A stretch of 64,000 bases of DNA from Phycomyces nitens (lineage: Eukaryota; Mucoromycota; Mucoromycetes; Mucorales; Phycomycetaceae). The stretch covers positions 372,001-436,000 of the forward strand of contig JAHRBC010000001.1 in assembly GCA_022702545.1 (NCBI GenBank), in the 5' to 3' direction. Position 1 is the stretch's first letter; each line of letters starts with the position of its first letter. Shown here piece by piece: positions 44,276 through 54,800 of the stretch. A program made the translations under genes and the position numbers. The notes under the pieces are model-generated. The model made no database searches. It saw nothing but the letters and a program-made list of their open reading frames with translations, and was not told where the DNA came from.

Positions 44276-45778
44276 CAACCAAAATCATTTCTTTATATAC
44301 TATAGCTTCTCTTTTATATTACTTTATACACTAGCACCCATTCTTTTTTTTACTGCCATTTATTTGAAATAATGGTTTATTTTTTATTATAATTTTGATT
44401 TATTTCAAATAATATTAAAATATATATAATAATAATATAGAAACATATCAAAAGCAAATACTATTTAATATTATAAAACATATATGATACAAACCTTTTA
44501 CTCAAGCTATACACGATGCCAACAATATGTTGTTATGACTTGGATGACCTTTGGTCTTCACCAATTGCTATAAAAATATTGTGGTCAGAGAATGAAGCAA
44601 TCAAATAAACTGAGCTTATTATTTTGGATAGCATACCAGTATATGTTGTGCTTGTCAATCGGCGTGCCAAGCATCTCTTGAATTAATGCCAGTATATGAA
44701 ACGTACAGATGTAAATACTAGATGCAGTAGAAGGAGAATAGAGAATGCGCAATATGATTAATTAAAGTGTAAACATATTATAATATTCTTACCATAGAAA
44801 ATATATTGCTGTAAAGTCAGCTCATAAGATTTAAAACTAATTCGAATATAATGGTAGTTGGCAGAATGAGTACATCATTAAGAAAACAATATATATATTC
44901 TACAGAAATTCTCAGGTGGGGAGGTGGGGAATGACAAACTTTGGTGAAATATAGCTGTAAAAAATTTTCACCTTTTTTTAGTGTCTGAAAAATTATGAGA
45001 TGAGTGTTTCATTCCTTGATTAAAGATAGCAGACTTGAAGATGTGGTATACAAGATTCCAATCAGATGTTTATGCCATTGACAACCTTACATAAGGGAGG
45101 GTCATTTAGTTTTACTTCAAAAAAGTAGAGCAAAGCAAAGAAAAGAAATACAAACTAACCTCGGCATAATACAGCTATAAAAAAAATTTCATTTTTTTTT
45201 TGGTGTTTGAAAAAGGGCGAGATGTGTATTTCATTCCTAGATTAAAAATAACAGAGCTGAAGATGTGGTATACAAGATGCCAATCGGGCATTTATTAAAG
45301 TGGCAATCTTATATGATGGAGAGTTATTTGATTTTATTTCAAAGGAGAGGACCAAAGCAAAGATAAAACAGGTAAAGGAAAAAAGGAAAAGAAAAAGTAC
45401 ACTAAAACATATACTAAAAATATGAGAGAACCAATAAGAGCAGTGTAAAGAATATTAAAGCCCTGGTCTGTTTCTCTTTGATGAAGGCTCATTGCTCATT
45501 CCTAGTGGTGTAAACTTATATCAAACAGTAGAAACATTATATTGATATTAAATTGAGAATAGATGAGCAACAAAAAAGCTCTAAATTATAGTACATCTGT
45601 CATGATTGGTGATTCAGCCTCATCATCCGTTTGAAATACCTCATCTTCTGAAAGAAAAGAACTGCTTGCTCCTTCCTGCTATAACATAATAAAAATATTG
45701 TATTAATTATAATGTATATTCAAATGTTTGTTAATTAATAAACTTGCCTGGCTGTTCTCTGCCATTTTTCTCTTACAG
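44276..45778. other. AT-rich interior of K without recognisable gene
   Basis: Contains two diverged copies of a segment (about 44940-45130 and 45165-45380) sharing TTTTTTTAGTGT/TTTTTGGTGT, GATGTGGTATACAAGAT and AAGCAAAGA. No open frame of note; possibly remains of deleted genes. Confidence 0.45.
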
Positions 45779-46864
45779 GTCTGGTTTGCACTCTTAAAGG
45801 TGTCTTGAAGAAGATTCTTGGCATACCACATTCTTTTGCACTTGTAAACGTGGAGTGCTATTGTCCTAGCCATGCCTCACTGGCCACAATCATTGATGAC
45901 AGGTACGTTGATTTTGTCACTATTGACCAAGAAGTGTCTTTGCTGCTATTGCTATTATTAGCCAAATAATCTCTTACCTACCCATGGAAAGATTAATTGG
46001 AGTATACTCCAAGCTTATTAGGTCAAGGTCAAAGGGCGGTAGAAATGCCAGTTTGCTTGTTGAGCACTTTGCTATTCATAACTTTGTCAGTTCAGCAAAC
46101 AGCTCTCAGAATTATCCTAGTACAAGTCAGCCATCCACATATAATGAAGCAAGTTTCTTAGATCTTCCATATGGTGTAAGTGCTGCCCAGCTATGGGAGC
46201 CATTCAACTGATATGCCAGCTTGAATGATGATGACGTGGAAGGTGTCAGCAGCCCTGTTGTCAAGAATACTTTGGAAAAGTACTATGTGCGAAACAGTGG
46301 TATGAACAGTATTGAACTTGATGACCCGACGATTGTTGTTGCTTCTCGTCTTTGGAAAAATTCAACCGTACATTCTTCATGTATGTACCAAAGAATAAAA
46401 AACAAGACCAGACGTGGCAATCATCATGTGATGTTTACCTGTCCATACAGAAAGTGAGTATTAGTATTAGTCAAAATACAAAATAGAGATCACTTGCATT
46501 TTTTATATTTTTATCTAGCCATTGCAATATAACTATTCAAAGCTGGTTTGTTGGCACCGTGGAATTTTATTTTGAGCATAAAGAGGTTGATGGCACACCG
46601 CACTTTCTGGCATTTGTTGAAGTGATGAAAGAGCATGGTACAGCAGCCCATGACTCCTCTGTGCCAATCATAAAACGGCGGTCACACAGCTCAAATAGAC
46701 AAACAACCCAGCCAAAATATGCTGTTATCAATGTGGATGACATTCAGCATCAAGTTGGGCTCATCCAGTACCCTCCGAGTGGTAATCAGTTTTTTATTAT
46801 TGCACCATATTACGTGTTTAATGACAATCTGCGTGTGACCAGGGGTAACCTTGCCACTTTATAA
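45779..46864 (+). pseudogene. Transposase C-terminal fragment of K
   Basis: From acceptor TCTTACAG at 45778 the sequence encodes LVCTLKGVLKKILG and then, after a stop at 45967-45969 and a frame change, MERLIGVYSKLIRSRSKGGR, which resembles the region after the catalytic domain of CACTA transposases. A TGA at 46209-46211 breaks the next part. A second segment from about 46520 (SHCNITIQSWFVGTVEFYFE) is open to a stop at 46862-46864. The catalytic segments (DWFQPF, DIPA, DPMHN) are absent. It is a remnant of a transposase family distinct from the others here. Confidence 0.68.
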
Positions 46865-47274
46865 AAATTTTCTTTTTCTTTTTTCTTTCCTTATAAATAT
46901 CAATACCAAATAAAATAAAATAAAATGGCTAATAATGTCAAAAACAAAAAAATTGTTTCAAAAAAATAGTAGTTATGCTACCGTTTTGTTCACACAGGCA
47001 AAAAATTATTTTTCTCAAAAATGCGCAACATCTTTAACACCAAATAAAATGCTCATTTCAATAAACAGTGTTGCCTAAAAACTTACAAGCCCTTTATATG
47101 GTACTACAACTACCTTATTGCCAGATGAAAAGACATTCCATGCGACTTTTATGATTCGGGATCAATGACATTACCTTTCAACCACAATCTGCAGAGATAA
47201 AGTGCTCTAAAATCATAAAAAATGGTAGTTATGCTACCGTTTTTGGCACAGCTACCGGTCCTTCTGCCGTAGTG
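46865..47274 (+). repeat. Right subterminal region of K with ACGGTAG motifs
   Basis: TAGTTATGCTACCGTTTT occurs at about 46970-46987 and again at 47226-47243, followed by GGCACAGCTACCGG at the end. The first unit lies 300 bp inside the element. Confidence 0.7.
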
Positions 47275-47819
47275 TGATCTGGGATGGTCTTCCTTTTACT
47301 ATAACAAAGCCAAAAGGTCAATCCCACTGGTGAAACAGGAGTATATGTAAAATCAAAGACAGGATAAAAGATACTTTTTATTGTTATGACTTTGGTTATC
47401 TTATATAGTTTTCTAACTAATACTGTGCATTATCCACAGTAGCTATTATATGATATTTTAATAAAAGAAGAGACATTGTACTGTGGTTAATGCTCAGGAA
47501 GATGTTACTGCACGTAATGAAGTACTGCAGTTAATCATCTTGTTGTGCTTAATTTTGGTGATACAAGTTCTAGTGACTTGTCTTTACAAATGAAGCATGA
47601 TTTGAAATGATTATTCATCTGTTTGTAATTTTAGAAATTGGTAATCTGTTTATAATAATTTTGTAAGAACATTAGACACCTCTTGAGTGTAGTCAAAGAT
47701 GAATAATCATTTAGAAAACTATATAAGATATCCCAATTCAAAACAATAAAAATTATCTTTTATCCTCTCTATTATTTTGAATACTCCTGTGTATTAAAGC
47801 TTGACCAATTTGACTATGT
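47275..47819. repeat. Inverted LTR-like arms right of K
   Basis: The segment 47324-47417 (inverted) and 47711-47793 (direct) share AAAACTATATAAGATA, AACAATAAAAA, TATCTTTTATCCT and ACTCCTGT, so they are opposite-facing copies of one LTR-like tail, with TATA and poly(A) signals. No gene lies between them. Confidence 0.65.
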
Positions 47820-48166
47820 TGTCAGAGTTGACATAGCGAATAATAACCCAGATAATCAGATACCCAATTAGTAATGCTTTTAACATATGTCTTCAATGTT
47901 ATACCAATTGGTTCCCCTTTTTGTAAAACCAAGACATATTCTCATCGCCTCTCATAAAGAGATAACCAACGTGTCTTGAGTAAAAAGTAATTAGTTTAGA
48001 TAGTTTCACTTATAAAATCTGTATAAATACTATAACAATTTGTATCAATAAAAAGCATTCAATTCTCTATATTCCTATTTATCTTAAACGTCCTAGTTGG
48101 TGGTGATCTATTGCAAAACTTATCTAAGTCAAGCATTAGCAAGATACACCCAGTTGAGACTTGACA
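47820..48166 (+). repeat. LTR copy d, diverged member of family M
   Basis: Starts TGTCAGAGTTGACATAG and ends GAGACTTGACA; 347 bp with TATAAATAC and AATAAAAAG. It is clearly more diverged than copies a, b and f. Confidence 0.72.
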
Positions 48167-48473
48167 ATGTTTACAGTGAATTGGAAGATAGCCTAGATCA
48201 GGAACGACAATCTGTTGTGTGCTGAACCCAAGTCCCATTTCCATGTCCAGCACCTAGCCTCTATGCACTCTGCCTCTTCTGCAAGGATTAACCCTTTGCA
48301 CCTCGGTTCCTTCTGTTTTGTGGTGGTATACGTAGGCGTATGTATACCACCACGACATCTTGTTCTCTTTCTCTTGCCTCTCAAAATAATATAAATACTT
48401 GCTCAATTGTTACCAATAAAAGACTATCTTTCATAAGCTCAACTCTTCTTCTCCTTTATCTTCAAGGTCTGGT
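48167..48473 (+). other. LTR-like fragment with a hairpin
   Basis: Holds the hairpin GTGGTGGTATAC / GTATACCACCAC (48320-48331 and 48342-48353), then AATATAAATAC and AATAAAAG within 90 bp, like a short LTR promoter and poly(A) site. The stretch before it shows no gene. Confidence 0.45.
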
Positions 48474-48849
48474 TGTCAGAGTTGACATTGGTAACCAAAA
48501 TTGGCTTTTAATAGGTAACCAGTAATGGTTGATCTTGTTGGGTAAACACTCAGACCTTGCTGATTGGTCTTCTTGAATATGTTTTGGAAAATGTCTCAAA
48601 TGTCTTAGATTGCAAATATCTTGTCAGTATATCCTACTGGACAATCATCATCTAAGACATATTAACATAGCTATACATTTAGCCTTAAATCCGATTATAT
48701 TTTGTATAAATAGTAAAAGGATTTGTCTCAATAAAAAGCATCTACATTCTATCTAAAAACTATTCTCTAAACTTGACGATCCCCAGTGGTATTGATTCTG
48801 CGACTTAGTTACAAGTGCCAGAAAAGAAATACCAGATCAAGACTTGACA
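48474..48849 (+). repeat. LTR copy f of family M
   Basis: Begins TGTCAGAGTTGACATTGG and ends CAAGACTTGACA, 376 bp, matching copies a and b. It stands alone with no adjacent internal region, so it looks like a solo LTR. Element I starts two bases later. Confidence 0.85.
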
Positions 48850-48872
48850 CCACTGGAAAAAGTATACGATTT

Positions 48873-48949
48873 TATGGTGGAGAAATATCTGTAGTATTAA
48901 AGTACCATCATCGATTTATTGTTATTTCAATCTATATTTCTCCACCATA
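48873..48949. repeat. 16-bp perfect inverted repeat near the left end of I
   Basis: Arms TATGGTGGAGAAATAT (48873-48888) and its exact inverse (48934-48949) with a 45-bp loop; could form a hairpin. It lies 22 bp inside the presumed left end. Confidence 0.8.
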
Positions 48950-49173
48950 CAAATATGAATGACGCCTGGTCTATCAGAGAAATAGGTCTTTAGTTCCGCT
49001 TGAAAAACCTTTGATACCCCCCAACTTTTCAGTTATTAAAGAGGTCTAGTTTATTTTATATTTCGTGTTGAGTAAGCCTATTATTTATTGTATTTTGTGC
49101 CATATAAAGCTAATCGCAATATCGCGATTTACAATCTATTCATATCCTTTACTTTTAACCTCAGTAACTCATC

Positions 49174-49285
49174 TCTTTAGACTGAAAAGCAAAGGGAAAT
49201 AGTATCTTTAGACTGAAAAGCAAAGGGAAATAATGTCTTTAGACTGAAAAGCAAAGGGAAATAATGTCTTTTAGACTGAAAAGCA
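49174..49285 (+). repeat. 31-bp tandem repeat, about 3.5 units
   Basis: Units start at 49174, 49205, 49236 and 49267 with the core TCTTTAGACTGAAAAGCAAA; the last unit is cut short after AAAAGCACCG. Confidence 0.92.
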
Positions 49286-50285
49286 CCGTATCATACGTTT
49301 ACATACAAGCCTCATTTGTTGATTTTTAAAAAATAAATTATTTTTTATTTATTTTTTATTTATTTAATATATATATTTCTAGATGAATGCTCTAATCATA
49401 TAATAATAATATATATGCTATTTCTAGAGTATTGTTTGATATTTTGCATCTAGCAAGACCAACAAGTTCCTACCTGATAGATATTGGGTACTGTCTTGGA
49501 GAAGAATGGTGCTATTTAATAGTAATAGGAGCAAAGATTAATTAAATAATCGTAATGGATCAAATTATTTGCTGTTGTACTTACAATGTTGATATCGTGA
49601 GTAGATAGACTACTTGATAGATTCATAAGAATATCTCAGCATATTAGCTGTCAGTTGAGATTGTCTAAGAATTGTAAAGTTATTAGTCACTACAAAAGTC
49701 TAAGAGTATTATGTAGATAAAACTTATAAAATAAGCTACTTAATTGTATAGTTTTACTATGCTTTTGGTAATATATAATCGTGATCTGTAGTAGACTAAA
49801 AAGATATGGGAGTGAACTGAATCATCCTACCTACTGGTGTACAAGAATCCAATGTAGAATATTTAAATGCCCTCAAACAGTGCAAAACTTAAATATACAT
49901 TGTAGCCACAATATATTCCTAGTCAATCTACCCTTTTTTGCATTGTATTTTACAATACACAGACAGTTTGTGTCAGGGGAGATTGACCACTTACAAACAA
50001 CCAGTTTTATCTTTCATTATATTTTATAGTGGGTTTTATAATATGTTTTAACAGTCCATCAAGGATGATTGTAGACTATTGCAAGGTAATTGTAGTTATT
50101 CTATGCAAACAAGCCTCTCTGGCTTATTGTTTTTTTGGAGCAATAGATTCTGAAAATTTTTATTTTTTGTTTTATTTGATAAAAATACATTTGCGCTATA
50201 TATTCTAGTCTCTAGATTATTTCTTTGGTATATCTATTCTACCAATTGATATTTCTTGGTCAGCACCATCAACTGGTTCTTAATA
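49286..50285. other. AT-rich part of I without recognised gene
   Basis: Probably covers the 3' end and downstream region of the I third gene on the minus strand plus subterminal DNA. No frame here can be defended as coding. Confidence 0.35.
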
Positions 50286-50574
50286 GAGCCAGGATACTTA
50301 CCTAGCTGAGAGAAAGCCAATACTGTCTAAAAGTAAAAGAGAAGATTATTAGTAAATTATTTTTATATAAATCATTCATTCTTATACTTACATTTTTAAT
50401 ATAATAAATAGAACATTTGATAGACTCTCTGTAATATACCAACAAATGATTATTGTCTAATAGATATATATTAATATTTGTAGATAAACAATATGTAATA
50501 CTAAAATATTAGTTTACTTACAAGATATAGTCATTGGAATGGCCAGATAATTTCAATCGGGAATCAATATAAGC
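50286..50574 (-). pseudogene. Third gene of element I, 3' exons (cut by H)
   Basis: On the minus strand, small exon-like segments are bounded by splice signals: donor CTTGTAAGTAAA near 50524, acceptor TATATTACAG near 50442, donor GTAAGTAT near 50393, acceptor TTACTTTTAG near 50334, donor GTAAGTAT near 50303. Inferred exons are only 25-55 nt. They continue the gene seen at 62661-62118 on the other side of H. Confidence 0.45.
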
Positions 50575-51476
50575 CACTGCAAAAATACCCCCAATTCCCA
50601 TATGTGTAGTTGATACAGAAGATATGAGATATAAAGGTCAATTTTCTAGCTCAGGCCCTTTTTTGTGAGTTAAGAGAAAAAATTGTATTTTAGATAGATT
50701 TTATTGGTTGTAGAGAATAGTGTAGCATGAAAAATAAATATTAAACTCAAATCATATCAAATAAACTATACCTGAATATATCTTCTTTACTGTTAAACCA
50801 AAACATTCTAAATTATTTATTAAACAATGGCTCCTATCCGTAAATCTACCAGAACAAAAGAATGCAGATGTTCTATTTGCAAGAACAAAGAGGGAGGATT
50901 TGATTTTCTCACTGTTCAAACATTTAAGCGTCATATGCTTAAAGAAGATGCCAAAAACAGTTTTTTCGGTGGCAGATGTAAGATATATTTTATATTTGAA
51001 TTTGTAAATTATTTAATTAATAATAAATATGTTTTCGAATTAAATAGCAATGGAAATTGTTGATGAAGAAGAGCAATACTTTGAGGCCGTAGACAATGTA
51101 GAGGCTATGGATTTTGAGTCTGGTGGTAAGGATTTCTTAAAATTTTATTGTTTTTTTATTAAACCAATGTTGTTACACTTGGGCAGACTTGGAAAACGAT
51201 ATTAAAGGACATGAGGGGGTACAAGAACCCATTAGAAACCTACCTCTTTCTGAATCTGACGCCATTTTTGGTGCAGAGGATGAATGCAGCTCGTTTGGTG
51301 ACTCTGACTCTGACTCTGATAACGAAAGTGAAGATGAGATGCTTGATAATGAAGGTTTGTGTAGTACCTGAGATGCAAATACACCCATCTATATAGATTA
51401 TATATTAATGAGGTGTTTTGTGTTGATATTTTTCAGAATTCAACTCAGAATTGAGTTTCATTCACAGCTTTGTGGT

Positions 51477-51762
51477 TGAGGTATATGGTTTGTTAGTATC
51501 TCTTAAGGGAAATAAGAATACTGTGAGAGTGTTATTTATTGAAGAAAGAATATTATTATTGCTTATATACTATTATTCAAATTCCCTTGTAATTAAAGTC
51601 CCCGTTGTGTAATGGTTGGTTATCACTGTAGAAGTGTGAAGTGTACATGTGCCTGGTGTGTAACTGCTCCTGAGATGTTAACTTGCCAGGGTCATTAGCA
51701 AGTAGTAACTGGAGATTGGTTGAGGAGTTTGTATTTCACTCAATTGTGGTGTGTATACCACA
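51477..51762 (-). repeat. 3' LTR of F
   Basis: Begins TGAGGTATATGG and ends TATACCACA (plus-strand reading); 286 bp. Followed at 51763-51774 by TTACCCCCTTCC, the polypurine tract on the minus strand. Confidence 0.94.
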
Positions 51763-51828
51763 TTACCCCCTTCCAGGTTGAATAACCGTTTCGCAGAGGT
51801 TGAGCTACTTTAAACTGAAAGGACCATG

Positions 51829-54800
51829 TTAGCGTCTTGTGCGTTTGCTTTGGCGTGTAGGTGTATGCTGCGTGTTGCGGCGTTTGCTAATGAACGTTGC
51901 ATTGACTGTGCGTGTCTGATTTAGTGGTGTCTTGTCTGTTGGTGTTGTACCAAGTCGATCCCAATAATCCGCGATAGGTTTAGGGCTGCTAAAGGATTCT
52001 GGGTCTTGCCATGTATCATCCTTTTCTTCATAGCCTTCCCATCTAACTCTATATTCGTATTTTCCTTTGGACAGTTCTCTGTGGGCTACAATTGCTCTGA
52101 CTGTAAAGTACTCTTTACCGATTTTCTGGACTTCATCAAGTGAGACGAGTTTGTCCTGTGAAATTAATTTGAGTTGTGACGGTGGATATTCTCTGGGCAT
52201 CAGCAGTCCTTGTTCATCCATGAGAACATAAGAACCTCCCTGTTTCTCTCTGACTACAGTATATGGACCTTGATATGCTGGTTCCAATTTTCCGTGTTGC
52301 AGCTCTTTAATCATGACTTGGCTATTAGCAGGGAATTTTATCATCCTGTACTTATTATCAAACTTGCCCTTTTGTGCATTAGTCATTGCTTTTGCTCTTT
52401 CAGCGATTGCCGGAAATACAACGTCTGCCATGTCTTTGATGCGTTCTTGCAATTCGTCTTCTGTGAGAGCTGGAACTGATGGATCATCGGCGTACCTTTT
52501 GAAACCGTTCATTGCTCTGGCGAACATGAGGTTGTAAGGAGCCGTTCCATTACGCTTTGTTACTTTGGCATTCATTGCTAGTTGTATACTAGGCACATAG
52601 AGGTCCCAATCTCGAGTCGCTCCTTTTATGCATTTCTTTATAGCATTCGTTGATGTCTGTACCCATCGCTCGGCGACGCCGTTTGCTCTAGGGTGATAAG
52701 GCGTAGCTAATCTGTGGTCAAACCCAGATGCTTCAGCTAGTTTCTTCATAAGTGAGTTTACGAACTCTTTGCCATTGTCTGATTGTAGGTATCTAGGGAA
52801 TCCGAAGTTACAAAAGACGTTGATTACAGTGTTCACTACGGTGTCCTGTGTCTTATCAGGTATTGCACGTAATACACAAAATCTTGTGCAAATGTCTACC
52901 ATTACGAGTAAGTAGTTATTACTGTTATGTAAGGTGGTGAAAGGACCGGCGAGGTCTATAGCCCAATGATCGCATGGCAAATACGCATGGATTGGTCTTA
53001 GAGGATGATAACCTTTCTTTGCTATGTTATACTTTTGGCACTCTATACAGCTTTGTACTACCTTGACGGCATCTCTATGTATGTTTGTCCAGTGAATGCC
53101 TTCATTATGAAGTGAGTTGGTTATGGCGTCTGCTCCAAAGTGTCCGAAAGCATGGGCTTTGGTGAGAAGGTCTTCTCTTTCACTCTCTGGTGGTGTTAGC
53201 ATTTCATCGTAATTATTGTTAACTAGCGTTTGTTGTCTATTTATGACCATTTTTCGGCCGCTACAAGTTTCTGCGTAGTCATTACCCCCTTCCAGCTCTT
53301 TATCCGTAGGAAAAAGGCGTGATAATTGGTCGGGTAGGATGTTGCTAAGACCAGGAAGATGGAGTACCTCAAATGTATATTCGAGTATAGTGTCTAGCCA
53401 GTTTATCATCATAGCATTGGCTATCTTTTGTGTGTGTATATAAGTGAGGGCTTTATGGTCGGTGTACAGCGTGAACGGATTACCCCATAGGTATTTGTGG
53501 AACTTGTTCAACGCGTATATGACAGCTAGCAGCTCACGTTTAGTAGTAGAATAGTTTCTTTCACTTTTAGATAGGGCTCGTGCCATAAAACCTATATGTC
53601 GTGTCTCTCCATTAATAACTTGGTAGAGTACAGCGCCTATGCCTACGTTAGATGCGTCCGTCGCCACACTGAATGGGTATTTCAGGTTGGGGTAACACAA
53701 TATCGGTAGCCTAAGTAGTATTGCTTTAAGGTTGTTGAAACTATCTTCTTGTTCTTTCGCCCATAGAGGTGTGAGATCTCCCTCGTTGCGAAGCTTATCC
53801 AGAGGGGCAGTGAGTAGAGATACATTAGGTATATGCTCTCTGAAGTAGTTTATGACGCCCAAAAAACGTTGTATGTCTTTTCCGGTGCTCGGCAAAGGCC
53901 ACTCTTGAATGTTGCTGACTTTTCTTGAATCCAAGGAAATGCCTTTTTCTGATACACAAAAACCAAGTAGGAAAACTGCTCTTTGTGCAAAGTGACACTT
54001 CTTTGGATTTAATATAAGATTAACCTCAGTGAGTTTTTCTATTGCGGCTTTGACATGCGTTGCGTGTTCTTTCATGTTGTGAGAAAATACTACGATGTCA
54101 TCAACGAACGTCGTAACAAACGGCATGTCTTTGAAGGCAATGTTCATAACCCGCTGGAATTTAGATGAGATGGGCTTAAGTCCGAAGGGACAACCGCGAA
54201 ACATGTACTGTCTTCCTTTAAAGGTGAACGCTGTCTTTGGTCTGTCTGCCTTGAACACCTCAAAACGATGAAAAGCACTCGTCAAATCAAGGGTGGTGAA
54301 TATAACCGCCTCTTTGAGAGTATGGAAGATGTCCCTTATAAGTGGTAGGGGATATCTATCTTCCTTCAGTAGTTTATTGATATGTCTGGGGTCTAAGCAC
54401 GGTCTTCTATCCGTGTAGTTGCCAAACACATCCTTTTTAGGTGCCAGTGTAATCGGACTATTCCAAGACGTATTGTTGGAGGCAATCTCGATTGTACCAT
54501 TTGCTAACCAATTTTCTACTGTTTCCTGTATTCTGGCTTCATATACTACGGGCAGAGGGTATTGGCGTCTAAACGACGTAACTCCCTTGGGCGTGTCGAT
54601 ATGAATAACCGATTCAGGTATTGTGCAAAACGAAGTTGTAGGTATACATCTATTTTCTTCTATGGCTAGCTCTAAAAATCTCATAAATTGTTCTTGTTCT
54701 TCACATGTACCCGCAGGTGAATTATTTGGTTCTGGTACATCATTAGGGATGGTACTTCTTGGTGGATCTGTCTGTTGATCCTCCCAAGATGTCGCCAAGT

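Larger units (their letters stand above)
44093..47274 (+). mobile_element. CACTA element K, internally deleted
   Basis: Begins CACTACGGCGGAAAAAACGG at 44093 and ends with the imperfect inverse (GCCGTAGTG) at 47274, with target duplication TGA on both sides (44090-44092, 47275-47277). The termini have the plain CACTA signature, unlike the CACTG of the other elements. At 3.2 kb it keeps only fragments of a transposase gene, so it would need help to move. Confidence 0.92.

Noticed and set aside
49781..50029. Plus-strand 82-codon frame
   Set aside because: Lies in AT-rich DNA of I with no splice, domain or conservation support.
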